Below are positions 1 through 7,714 of a DNA stretch of 57,869 nt, in pieces. The position numbers and the translations under genes are program-made. Position 1 is the first letter of the stretch. Each line of letters starts with the position of its first letter. A model generated the notes under the pieces. It was not told the origin of the DNA, searched no databases, and saw nothing but the letters and a program-made list of their open reading frames with translations. This DNA comes from Bacteroidales bacterium (GTDB lineage: Bacteria; Bacteroidota; Bacteroidia; Bacteroidales; UBA932): contig JAFZBF010000031.1 of NCBI GenBank assembly GCA_017561885.1, forward strand, positions 1 through 57,869. The letters are read 5' to 3'.

Positions 1-72
1 ATCCGCAAGCGCAGCAACCACGTCACCATCGTTCTCGATACCAAGAAACAACCAGTTAAGGAGGAAGAATAA
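1..72 (+). CDS. rplV: 50S ribosomal protein L22, C-terminal end (partial)
   Basis: The window opens inside this gene. The last 23 codons read [19 protein letters not shown] and then KEEE before a TAA stop. The basic IRKR..HVTIV ending is typical of bacterial L22, a protein of the large ribosomal subunit that lines the exit tunnel. It lies five bases upstream of rpsC, the usual rplV-rpsC order of the S10 operon. Too little is present to judge the rest of the protein. Confidence 0.88.
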   Translation: MRKRSNHVTIVLDTKKQPVKEEE

Positions 73-77
73 TAATT

Positions 78-839
78 ATGGGACAAAAAACTAATCCTAT
101 CAGCAACCGTATTGGTATTATCCGTGGTTGGGACTCCAACTGGTGTGGTAATTACCCTGAAAGAATCCAGGATGACGCTAAGATCCGCGAGTACCTCAAC
201 GCCCGTCTGGCAAAGGCCAGCCTGAGCAAGATCGTCATCGAGCGCACTCTTAAGGTCATCACTGTTACTATCCACACTGCTCGTCCGGGCTTCATCATCG
301 GAAAGGGCGGTCAGGAAGTTGACAAGCTGAAAGAAGAACTCCGCAAGGTTTGCGGTAAGGATGTCCAGATCAACATCTTCGAGGTTAAGCGCCCCGAGGT
401 TGACGCCAACATCGTTGCCAACAACATTGCAGGTCAGGTCGAGGGCCGCGTATCTTACCGTCGCGCCATCAAGATGGCCATCGCCTCTACCATGAGGGTA
501 GGAGCCGAGGGCATCAAGGTTCTCATCAGCGGTCGTCTGGGCGGCGCCGAAATGGCTCGCAGCGAACTCTACAAAGAGGGTCGTACTCCTCTTCACACTT
601 TCCGCGCTGACATCGACTACGCATTGGCAGAGGCTCATACCAAAGTCGGCGTTCTCGGCGTGAAAGTATGGATCTGCAACGGCGAAGTTTACGGCAAACG
701 TGACCTCAGCCCGAACGCAGGCGTATCTGCATCTGCAGCTGCATCTGCTGACCGTGGCGGCGAGCGTCGCGAGCGTCGTGGCGGCCGTGGCGGTGACCGC
801 AGGGGAGGCCAGCGTCGTGATTCACGCAGGGAAGCATAA
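78..839 (+). CDS. rpsC: 30S ribosomal protein S3
   Basis: Ribosomal protein S3 binds 16S rRNA in the small-subunit head and forms part of the mRNA entry channel. The 253-residue product starts [11 protein letters not shown], the standard S3 N-terminus. It has a type II KH domain with the GKGG loop near residues 75-78, and the C-terminal S3 domain with [21 protein letters not shown]. The last 29 residues or so form a low-complexity arginine/glycine tail ([15 protein letters not shown] and similar) that may add nonspecific RNA contacts; its function is inferred only. The start is five bases after the rplV stop, so the two genes are co-transcribed. Unusually, the gene is followed by a strong terminator and not by rplP, its normal neighbour. 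Confidence 0.98.
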   Translation: MGQKTNPISNRIGIIRGWDSNWCGNYPERIQDDAKIREYLNARLAKASLSKIVIERTLKVITVTIHTARPGFIIGKGGQEVDKLKEELRKVCGKDVQINIFEVKRPEVDANIVANNIAGQVEGRVSYRRAIKMAIASTMRVGAEGIKVLISGRLGGAEMARSELYKEGRTPLHTFRADIDYALAEAHTKVGVLGVKVWICNGEVYGKRDLSPNAGVSASAAASADRGGERRERRGGRGGDRRGGQRRDSRREA

Positions 840-860
840 CCTGTTTCGATACACAAAAGA

Positions 861-895
861 AAAAGGAAGCACTTCGCGGTGCTTCCTTTTTTTGT
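861..895 (+). terminator. Rho-independent terminator after rpsC
   Basis: A perfect stem pairs AAAAGGAAGCAC (861-872) with GTGCTTCCTTTT (879-890) around a six-base TTCGCG loop and runs into seven more T residues. It lies 22 bases after the rpsC stop. The A-run on the other side means it could also stop transcription arriving on the minus strand from the lipoprotein gene at 1061. Confidence 0.9.
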
Positions 896-922
896 TGCCA
901 GTCCCTGCATCCGGCGGCAGGC

Positions 923-1009
923 GCGCTTATCGTCCCATTATTTGGGACGATAGGAGCACTTTTGAAGGTAAAACGCGCCCATCGTCCCATCTTCGGGGAC
1001 GATAGGAGC
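923..1009. repeat. 87-base double-hairpin repeat, copy 1
   Basis: Two imperfect palindromes of exactly 35 bases (923-957 and 975-1009) are separated by a 17-base spacer. Each has arms of the form GCGCyyATCGTCCCA and its complement GGGACGATAGGAGC around a short loop. The reverse complement of a second copy at 39935-40021 matches this copy at about 69 of 87 positions, with identical unit and spacer lengths. Both copies sit between convergently oriented genes, here rpsC and the 1061 lipoprotein. The layout recalls REP/BIME elements of other bacteria. A terminator or RNA-stability role is inferred: a T4 run follows the hairpin in the minus direction. Confidence 0.8.
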
Positions 1010-1060
1010 ACTTATAGGGAAGGCTACTGTCAGAATATAAAGTCTGAATAATGATCTCCT

Positions 1061-1582
1061 TTAATTAAGTTCGCAGCGGAGATACCCGTCCATCACATAT
1101 TTATACACGTCTGTCGTGAATGTGACTTTGTCGAAGTTGAATACGACATAGTCGTCACCCTTGGCGGCCAGAGTTATCTTTCCGGCATAAGAGAAAGCCC
1201 AGGTATTGCTGGAACTAGATAATATCAATGAGAACCAGCAATAGGACGGTTTCAGAACATCTCCGACTTTCATATTGTCGATGCAGTCGAAATATGCACT
1301 GAGCCAGAAGGCATCGTAAACCGTTATGCCCGTGCTGTGCGCCATAAGCAATGACTGCCCTTCCTTTTCGGAGGTCCGCTGGACGGTTCCGTCACCGAAA
1401 TCAACAATTGTGGTCTTAAAATCTTCCTGACCTGACTGGATCGCGCCTTTTTGCTGTATCGTGGTCTTGGCAACCAACGACTTGTCAAGGAGATAGCCGT
1501 CCGGCGTAAACAAATCCTTGCCGCAGGATGTCGCCATCGCCGCAGCAATAAAAATGAGGGAAAGTGTCAGTATTCTTTTCAT
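1061..1582 (-). CDS. Putative lipoprotein of unknown function
   Basis: The 173-residue product has a classical lipoprotein signal: MKRIL, a hydrophobic stretch, then a lipobox ending ATSC with the cysteine at residue 20. It is therefore predicted to be exported and lipid-anchored. I recognise no domain in the mature part, which is mixed polar/hydrophobic sequence with no obvious catalytic motif. It is the last of a run of minus-strand genes descending from the TonB receptor at 7576, 79 bases beyond the next lipoprotein gene, so it may belong to that unit or to a separate transcript. The double-hairpin repeat lies just beyond its stop. Confidence 0.7.
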   Translation of the reverse strand: MKRILTLSLIFIAAAMATSCGKDLFTPDGYLLDKSLVAKTTIQQKGAIQSGQEDFKTTIVDFGDGTVQRTSEKEGQSLLMAHSTGITVYDAFWLSAYFDCIDNMKVGDVLKPSYCWFSLILSSSSNTWAFSYAGKITLAAKGDDYVVFNFDKVTFTTDVYKYVMDGYLRCELN

Positions 1583-1661
1583 ACCTGCTGCTAATTTACT
1601 TGTTTTCTTCTACTATTCTAACTGCGACTTGGCCAAAATACTGCTTGAATAATGAAAAATA

Positions 1662-2354
1662 TTATTTGTCGAGCACTATATCCAAGAAATAGCCGACATA
1701 ATAGGGCTCGTTATTCTCATTATATGTTATGCCTTTTACCGGTGTTATTTCCTTGTCCAAAGTGGCTTGCACGGCGAAAGTGGCTCTTGCACATACGGGG
1801 TAGTGTTGCTTTCCGTCCCTTGTTCCTTCTTCCCACCAGGTGACGACAGGGTGGGAGACAATTGAGCCAAACAAACTCTTACATTTAATCACATATCTCA
1901 AAGGGCTATATAGAGACCCGTCATTCTTTGTCACAATACGGAAACTGTTCGTGAGATACCAAGTCCCCGTGTCTCCATATATTCCGTTTTCATCGGGCGT
2001 AATCCAACTATGATTACCATCATATTTCGACAAAGTGAAAAAAGACTCAAAAGGTGTAGACCATGAAGATGCGATGATATTGAGGGAATACAGTGCGGGA
2101 TCTACCTCTCCCCAGTATTTCTGGCGGGAAGGGTCTGACTTGTAGTATGCGAACGGTTCAAGCAGATCATTTCCTGCTTGATCCTTGAAACTTATGTGCA
2201 GATGGTAGACATCCACAGGTTCTGCTCCATTTACTACTCCATCCGGCCTCGGCATTTCAATGGTTCCGGGGTATTCCCCTAATGATGCACCTATGCATCC
2301 TGAGAGCAACAAAGTTACTAATGCCAGCGTTAAAGTATGTCTAATCAGCTTCAT
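1662..2354 (-). CDS. Putative lipoprotein, paralogue of the 30600 protein
   Basis: I chose the start at 2354 because it gives a clean lipoprotein signal, MKLIRHTLTLALVTLLLSGC; an in-frame ATG at 2375 would add seven residues. The mature region contains FKDQAGNDLLEPF, YWGEVDPALYSL, SPLRYVIKCKSLFGS and a C-terminal DIVLDK. The lipoprotein at 30600-31232 has the matching blocks IKDAAGNDLVAP, WMGEINPERYTF, NPLIYRIASPIIFGD and DIVLE in the same order, so the two are paralogues. No enzymatic motif is visible. It lies 25 bases after the beta-barrel gene and so probably shares its transcript with the ECF sigma factor. A surface or periplasmic accessory role is a guess. Confidence 0.75.
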   Translation of the reverse strand: MKLIRHTLTLALVTLLLSGCIGASLGEYPGTIEMPRPDGVVNGAEPVDVYHLHISFKDQAGNDLLEPFAYYKSDPSRQKYWGEVDPALYSLNIIASSWSTPFESFFTLSKYDGNHSWITPDENGIYGDTGTWYLTNSFRIVTKNDGSLYSPLRYVIKCKSLFGSIVSHPVVTWWEEGTRDGKQHYPVCARATFAVQATLDKEITPVKGITYNENNEPYYVGYFLDIVLDK

Positions 2355-2379
2355 AGTATGATGTCTCCCATACAACTAA

Positions 2380-3636
2380 TTACAACTCAAAGCGAAGGCC
2401 GGCTTGGAGCGCAAACCCCAACGGATGTTCCGTGCGGTAAGTGAAAAGGTCGGTCTGTGTCAGATACCACAACATCTCCGGCTGAAAATAAAGACTCAGG
2501 TGGTACCACAACCGGTACTGGATACCTCCGGCAACCTCGACGGACCATTGGAGCCGGGGCTCATCGCATAAAATCTGTCCCAGGCTAGCAGAGACGCACT
2601 TCTCCATTTTGCCTCCCAGACCCGAATAAACTTCAAAAAAGTTGTTGGACCAGATTCTGGCATCCATCCGGAGAGGAACGCCAATGAAATGGAGCCGCTG
2701 GTCCAGCGTACCGATGTATGAATCTGCCACCGAATGTAGGTAGGTATATTCGACACCGCTCTCGATTCCCATCCAGGGAAGCAGGCTGAGCTTCGCCTGC
2801 AGGCCGAAGGTAAGTGGAAGGTCATGCACATAATGCACATTCGACGGCGTCGAGGGGTTGGGCATAGTGGAGATGAATGGTGCCTTAGTAAGCATGCCCT
2901 GGAACAGATAATTTATATTTGAAGTATTGATCTTTGAAACCGCATTATTCATGGCGGTCGGGTCAACATTCATGTAAGCCAGTTTGGCAAAGTATGGAGC
3001 CGATATGGTGTTGAACCTCATATCGCGATGAATGGCTCCGGAACCGGCACTTATGCCGACAGACATCTTTTTGCGCTGTTTCGGTTCCGGCTCGACAAAG
3101 GCCCAGAGATCTTCTGGAACAAGTTCCTGAATCTGCCGGACTGCGGGCTTGTCCGCAGGAGCCTGTGTCTCCTGTACAGTACTGTCCGCTCTGGCTGAAG
3201 GGGTTTCAGCCGGTTGGAATAGCAGCGGCTGATCGGCAGAGTCTTCAGCCAGAAGGGGCTGGCGGGGTTGTTCGGGCAGTATGGGGCTTTCAACAATGAC
3301 AGCACGCTGGGCTGCCGGATTTTCAGCGGCCAGAAAATCCGTGGGGTCAACGCTTGCCGTGTCCGGAAGATCTTCCCCTGAAGGAGGGACGGGGGAAGTT
3401 TCGGAAACTGCGACGGTGTTTTCTACAGAAGGAAGTGTCTTCTGCCAGGGGCTCCAGATAAGCAGAGCCGACAAGGGCAGCAGGATGGCGGCGGCAACAG
3501 CACTGCGACGCAGCACCACAGAGCGATGCATCCGCCGCTCGATGGTTTCCCATCCGGTTGCATCGGGGACATCAACCTCAGAGAGATATCTCTCCCTTAT
3601 GGCATCTGTCCAGTCTTTATTAGGTTTTAGTTCCAT
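2380..3636 (-). CDS. Membrane-anchored outer-membrane beta-barrel protein, anti-sigma-like
   Basis: The 418-residue product has an unusual domain order. Residues 1-40 are charged and look cytoplasmic (DWTDAIRERYLSEVDVP). A single hydrophobic segment follows near residues 43-62 (AVAAAILLPLSALLIW), then a long Pro/Glu/Ala-rich linker to about residue 195. The C-terminal half reads like a PorT/OmpW-type beta barrel (GISAGSGAIHRD, FGLQAKLSLLPWMGIESGVEY, FALQAGLRFEL). It is 40 bases downstream of an ECF sigma gene, the usual place for an anti-sigma factor, so the N-terminus may bind that sigma factor; this is inference. I see no zinc-finger anti-sigma motif. Similar proteins are common in Bacteroidota as outer membrane beta-barrel proteins. 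Confidence 0.75.
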   Translation of the reverse strand: MELKPNKDWTDAIRERYLSEVDVPDATGWETIERRMHRSVVLRRSAVAAAILLPLSALLIWSPWQKTLPSVENTVAVSETSPVPPSGEDLPDTASVDPTDFLAAENPAAQRAVIVESPILPEQPRQPLLAEDSADQPLLFQPAETPSARADSTVQETQAPADKPAVRQIQELVPEDLWAFVEPEPKQRKKMSVGISAGSGAIHRDMRFNTISAPYFAKLAYMNVDPTAMNNAVSKINTSNINYLFQGMLTKAPFISTMPNPSTPSNVHYVHDLPLTFGLQAKLSLLPWMGIESGVEYTYLHSVADSYIGTLDQRLHFIGVPLRMDARIWSNNFFEVYSGLGGKMEKCVSASLGQILCDEPRLQWSVEVAGGIQYRLWYHLSLYFQPEMLWYLTQTDLFTYRTEHPLGFALQAGLRFEL

Positions 3637-3676
3637 TTTTTCCTCCTTTCATTTATAAAACGTCAGAAACCCTGAA

Positions 3677-4234
3677 TTACTGATTCTTTTCATCTAGATA
3701 TTTTTTGATGGTGCGGGCAAGCGCATTCCGCGCCTTGGCCAGGCTGGACGAGGAGCTTTTCTCCTTGATACCGAGCAAAGAAGCAATCTCCTTGTGAGAA
3801 AGATTGTCGATGCAGTAGAGCTTGAAGACAGTACGGTATCCTTCGGGCAGAGAGTCGACCATTTTCTGAAGCACCTCGAACGGAATGGACGCTATCATTT
3901 CATACTGCGGTTCGACGGCCGTCTCCTCGGCAATATCCTCCACGTCCATCAGTTCCTGGCCCAGTCTCCGCCGTTTCTTGGCAGAATCGAAAGCCTGATT
4001 GAGAGCCACGCGTGCCATCCAGGAATAAAGGGAACCGGGACGCGTCCAGCGGAAACTTCCGATGACACGGAATATCTTGATGAAAGCATCCTGCATCAAG
4101 TCTTCCGCTTCAGCTGCACTGTCTGCATATCGACGGCAAAGTGCAAGCAGCCTGGCGCGGTACGTTATGTACAGCTCCCTGCGTGCAGCATTGTCGCCAC
4201 GCGCGCACCGGTTGGCCAGTTCTTGTTCGGTCAT
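3677..4234 (-). CDS. RNA polymerase sigma factor, ECF subfamily
   Basis: The 185-residue protein has the two-domain layout of ECF sigma factors. Region 2 spans about residues 20-90 with EAEDLMQDAFIKIFRVIGSF and SLYSWMARVALNQAFD, for -10 recognition and core binding. Region 4 spans about 125-180 with LPEGYRTVFKLYCIDNLSHKE, IASLLGIKEKSSSSSLAKAR (the -35 helix-turn-helix). No region 3 or extra C-terminal domain is present. It lies 53 bases after the DUF4249 lipoprotein stop and 40 bases before the beta-barrel/anti-sigma-like gene. It probably directs transcription of this surface-protein locus or of distant envelope genes; the regulon cannot be seen here. Confidence 0.93.
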   Translation of the reverse strand: MTEQELANRCARGDNAARRELYITYRARLLALCRRYADSAAEAEDLMQDAFIKIFRVIGSFRWTRPGSLYSWMARVALNQAFDSAKKRRRLGQELMDVEDIAEETAVEPQYEMIASIPFEVLQKMVDSLPEGYRTVFKLYCIDNLSHKEIASLLGIKEKSSSSSLAKARNALARTIKKYLDEKNQ

Positions 4235-4287
4235 TTATATTATAACGCCAACTTCTCGAAAATACGGCTTGATTTTCAAAAAAAGTT

Positions 4288-5232
4288 TTACTGCTTCGGG
4301 AACAGGTCGAAGAGTTTCTTGTAGTATGGCCGGAAGGGGTCTTCGATGGTGACGCTGGCGGAAGATGAGGAGCAGGCGACGAAATAGCCCACCGCATTGC
4401 CGCCGGTGACGTTGGTCGGGCAGTTGGCCGGCTGGGATTGCATCATAGGGATGGCCGCACCGACGCTGCTCGACACGAATCCCATATAGAATTCATAGTA
4501 ATCTTTCGGGATTGTGTAGACATTCAGGGTAAATACGTCGCCGGTCTCCAGATACTTCCCGCACTCTCCATATTGCTTCCGCGTGGCATCGGTCTGATAG
4601 AGAGTCGTGATGGGGAATCCCACCACAGTCTGCCCGTCGAAGTATTTGTCATCCATAGCCAGTGACACCCCTATGGGGAACACCGCATCGTTCAGCATTG
4701 CGCTGATGTAGTAGTAGCTGGTTCCGGGATAATCCTGGCCCCACGCCGCAATGGTCCAGAGGCTGTCGAGCTTCATCGTAGCGTTGCCGGCATACATATA
4801 ATCCACCGCATCCACCCTGAAGCCGGCCTCCTCCATAGTCGACACTGCTTCATAATGGTTGCTCTCGCCGCCGACCAGAGCATCGATCGAAAGCCTGTAT
4901 GTCACACCCGGTGTGCCGTGGAATCCTTCAGGCCCGATGTAGCAGCCGCTGCCGGAAGGAGTCTCGGTGTACTGCCAGGTGTCCACCCCGTCGCTCACCG
5001 AAACCTTCGCCCCGGTCACGGCCGGCGGCAGCTCCTTTTCGAAGTAATCCACGGATTCCGTCAGCAGGACGCGCTGTGGAAGGTCTCCTCGGTCGGTCAG
5101 CATCGCTTCCACCACAAGATATGTCCTGTCCATTCCACGTGTATGGACCTCCATCTCCTCGCTGCACCCGCAGAGCAGTATCAGGGCCAAGCAAAGCAGT
5201 GCGAAGGATATCCTATGTTTAGAAATAGACAT
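4288..5232 (-). CDS. DUF4249-type lipoprotein, partner of the TonB receptor
   Basis: The 314-residue product starts MSISKHRISFALLCLALIL followed by LCGCSEE, a lipoprotein signal with the cysteine at residue 23. The mature part carries YLVVEAMLTDRG and PQRVLLTESVDYFEKELPP followed by a beta-rich body, the pattern of DUF4249 proteins. These are typically encoded beside carboxypeptidase-regulatory-like TonB receptors in Bacteroidota and are presumed to be surface or periplasmic accessory lipoproteins. Its start overlaps the receptor stop by 14 bases, so translation of the two is coupled. The substrate is unknown. Confidence 0.82.
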   Translation of the reverse strand: MSISKHRISFALLCLALILLCGCSEEMEVHTRGMDRTYLVVEAMLTDRGDLPQRVLLTESVDYFEKELPPAVTGAKVSVSDGVDTWQYTETPSGSGCYIGPEGFHGTPGVTYRLSIDALVGGESNHYEAVSTMEEAGFRVDAVDYMYAGNATMKLDSLWTIAAWGQDYPGTSYYYISAMLNDAVFPIGVSLAMDDKYFDGQTVVGFPITTLYQTDATRKQYGECGKYLETGDVFTLNVYTIPKDYYEFYMGFVSSSVGAAIPMMQSQPANCPTNVTGGNAVGYFVACSSSSASVTIEDPFRPYYKKLFDLFPKQ

Positions 5233-7576
5233 TGTACGATACTGAAGGAATTATTGTGAACAGATATACTTTCATCGCCATAGGCCTTTCCTCCTCCTTG
5301 TTATAGAGGAACGCCATCGACCAGGCGTTGTGGCGGGAATATGCATTGTAGAAAGAGAAATTCCACTCGCTGCCCCATGGTTTGCCCTCGGCCCGCTTCC
5401 TGCTCTTGAGAGTCAGCGACAGGTCCATACGGTGGTAATTCGGCATAGAGTCCTCGTTCCTGGCAGAATAGATCGATGTATATGTGCCGCCGTAGGCAAA
5501 ACGGCCGGTCGGGAAGGTGGTCGGAGCCCCGCTGTAGAACACCCAGTCGGACGACAGGGAGACCCTCTTGCTGAAATCGTATGACAGCACGAAGTTTATG
5601 GCGTGCTCATGGTTCAGCGGAGAGCGGTAAGGCTTGCCGCCGTTCAGCTCCGGTATGTCATACATCGCCCGCGACCATGTGTAGGAGAGCCAGCCGCCCA
5701 GCCGGTCGAAGTCGTAGCGCAGCATCAGCTCCGTGCCGAACGACCAGGACTTTCCGAAGCGCAGCAGCCCCTCCCGGTTGACATCGTCGAACACGAAGCC
5801 GGGGTTCTCCTTGAAGTCCATAGTGTTCTTATTGTTCTTGTAGAATACTTCGGCCGAAAGCTCCAGGGCCTGATTGGCCAGCAGTGCGTTCATTCCGGCA
5901 GAGAACTGGTCGGAACATTGCGGCTGCACGTTCGGGGAAGCCATGAACCACGCATCCACGGGACTCCCGGAAATGCTGATGGGCACCTGCTGGATATACT
6001 GGAAGGAGCGGGAATATGCGGCCTTGAGGGAGAAGTCGGGCGTCACCGAAAGCGAGCCGGAGATTCTGGGCTCCAGTCCATAATAGGTCTCGATGGGTTT
6101 CCAGGAGTCAAAATGCACTGTCTTCGACAGTTCGTGGGTATCAGGGTCATAGTAGCGCTGGTCTGCCTCGCCAAGCAGCGAGAATGAAGTCAGCCTGAAG
6201 CCATAGCGCAGCGTAAGTTTGCCGATCTTCTGCTCGTTCTGGGCATACAGGGCCGGCAGGACTCCGTGACTTCGCGGCATATGCAGGGCCTGTACTATCG
6301 ACTCTTTGTTGGACGGCGTGACATCGCCCGGATCCATTCTCAGATATGCCGCATTCACACCGGCCTGCACAGTGTTGTTCGGATTGATGTACCATGTAAT
6401 GCCGGCTTTAAGGCCTGTCTCGAGAATCGCCGTGAGATAGTTGAAGCTGGTGCTGGTCATCTCGCAGTCCATCCCGGCATTGTAGCGGGAGTTGTACAGG
6501 GAGGTGTTGAAGAACACTTTCGGCGAGAACTCGTGGCTCCAGTGAAGAGTCTGGGTGTTGTTGGCGAAACTGAACTTCATAAGGTCGAGGTCGAACTCTT
6601 CCATGGACATCCCGAAGACGTCCCGGCCGCTGAAGGCGCTCAGATAGACACGGTCCCTCGGCGATGCCACCCAGCTGAGCTTGCCGTTCAGGTCGTAGAA
6701 GAACATCTGGGTATTCTTCGGCACGCTGTCGCCGAAAAGCGGGAAGAACAGATCCATATAGGTCCTGCGCCCCGCCAGCATGAATGACAGCTTGTCCTTG
6801 ACTATAGGGCCCTCTATGGCCAGGCGGGAGGTGATAAGGCCTATCGAGAAGTTGCCTTTGTATGCATTGTTGTTGCCGTCGCGGGTGCTTACGTCCAACA
6901 CCGACGACAGCCTGCCTCCGAAAGAGGCCGGAAAATCTCCCTTGTAGAGCTGGGCGGTCTTTACGGCATCTCCGTTGAACATCGACATGAAGCCGAGGAA
7001 ATGGCCGGAGTTGTAGAGCGGCGCACCGTCCATCAGCACGAGGTTCTGGTCGATTCCGCCGCCTCGCACGCTGAAGCCCGTGGAGCCTTCGCTGGGCGTC
7101 TGCACTCCGGGCATCATCTGGATGACCCTGATCACGTCGGCCTCGCCCATCAGGGCCGGCAGCTTGCGGATGATGTCGCCGGTGACAGTCTCCTTGCCGA
7201 GCTGAGGCAGGGTGAGCTGCTCGCGCTTGCTCTTGGAGAATACCTTGGCGGCCTCGAGCACCTCCCGGTCCTCCACCATCTCGAAGTCGTGGCGGAACGG
7301 GCCGTCGGAAGCAAGAGTCACCTCAGCGGTGACATATCCGGCATAGGAGCATTTTATGACCTGGGTCTTGCGGTCAATCTGCAATGAATAGAATCCGTAA
7401 TTGTTGGTGGAAACGCCGGCACTGAGATCTTCCGTGAACACCACCGCACCGATGAGGGGCTCTCCGCTGGACGCTTCCTTCACATAGCCCGACAACACAG
7501 CCTTCTGGGCCGCCGCCGGCAGGGCCGCTGTCAGTATCGTCAGGAGAGATATGGCTATTTTAACGGATAATCTCAT
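5219..7576 (-). CDS. TonB-dependent outer membrane receptor, carboxypeptidase-regulatory-like type
   Basis: The 785-residue receptor imports an unknown ligand across the outer membrane using TonB energy. I placed the start at 7576 (MRLSVKIAISLLTILTAALP, then AAAQ, a signal peptide with cleavage after AAAQ); the reading frame stays open upstream only because it crosses the tRNA on the same strand. After the signal comes a carboxypeptidase regulatory-like domain (VLSGYVKEASSGEPLIGAVV, about residues 25-105), then the plug (VIRVIQMMPGVQ, GFSVRGGGIDQNLVLMDGAPL) and a beta barrel ending VSYNVYF. No STN domain is present, so direct sigma/anti-sigma signalling in the FecA manner is not indicated. 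It is co-transcribed with the DUF4249 gene, and probably with the ECF sigma gene further down. Confidence 0.92.
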   Translation of the reverse strand: MRLSVKIAISLLTILTAALPAAAQKAVLSGYVKEASSGEPLIGAVVFTEDLSAGVSTNNYGFYSLQIDRKTQVIKCSYAGYVTAEVTLASDGPFRHDFEMVEDREVLEAAKVFSKSKREQLTLPQLGKETVTGDIIRKLPALMGEADVIRVIQMMPGVQTPSEGSTGFSVRGGGIDQNLVLMDGAPLYNSGHFLGFMSMFNGDAVKTAQLYKGDFPASFGGRLSSVLDVSTRDGNNNAYKGNFSIGLITSRLAIEGPIVKDKLSFMLAGRRTYMDLFFPLFGDSVPKNTQMFFYDLNGKLSWVASPRDRVYLSAFSGRDVFGMSMEEFDLDLMKFSFANNTQTLHWSHEFSPKVFFNTSLYNSRYNAGMDCEMTSTSFNYLTAILETGLKAGITWYINPNNTVQAGVNAAYLRMDPGDVTPSNKESIVQALHMPRSHGVLPALYAQNEQKIGKLTLRYGFRLTSFSLLGEADQRYYDPDTHELSKTVHFDSWKPIETYYGLEPRISGSLSVTPDFSLKAAYSRSFQYIQQVPISISGSPVDAWFMASPNVQPQCSDQFSAGMNALLANQALELSAEVFYKNNKNTMDFKENPGFVFDDVNREGLLRFGKSWSFGTELMLRYDFDRLGGWLSYTWSRAMYDIPELNGGKPYRSPLNHEHAINFVLSYDFSKRVSLSSDWVFYSGAPTTFPTGRFAYGGTYTSIYSARNEDSMPNYHRMDLSLTLKSRKRAEGKPWGSEWNFSFYNAYSRHNAWSMAFLYNKEEERPMAMKVYLFTIIPSVSYNVYF

Positions 7577-7628
7577 CGGGCGCTTTTTGCTGCAAGAATA
7601 AAGCCAAGTACGCCTATGGCGCGCAGGG

Positions 7629-7671
7629 TTGGGGCAAAGCCCCAATAAAAGAAGGAGGTTACGCAGTAACC
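7629..7671 (-). repeat. Two small perfect hairpins in the receptor leader
   Basis: Two short exact inverted repeats lie between tRNA-Leu and the receptor start: TTGGGGC/GCCCCAA with an AAA loop at 7629-7645, and GGTTAC/GTAACC with a GCA loop at 7657-7671. Together with the hairpin at 7682-7712 they make three consecutive stem-loops in 84 bases. On the minus strand they would fall in an RNA extending from the tRNA toward the receptor. Function is unknown; tRNA 3' processing or transcript stabilisation are possibilities. Confidence 0.6.
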
Positions 7672-7681
7672 GACTGGTACA

Positions 7682-7712
7682 AATAAGGCTCTGCAAATCA
7701 CAGAGCCTTATT
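7682..7712 (-). terminator. Hairpin terminator or processing signal after tRNA-Leu
   Basis: AATAAGGCTCTG (7682-7693) pairs perfectly over 12 base pairs with CAGAGCCTTATT (7701-7712) around a seven-base loop. It begins three bases beyond the tRNA discriminator base. The following sequence on the minus strand is TTTGTACC, only a short U-run, so termination may be partial. Confidence 0.65.
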
Positions 7713-7714
7713 CG

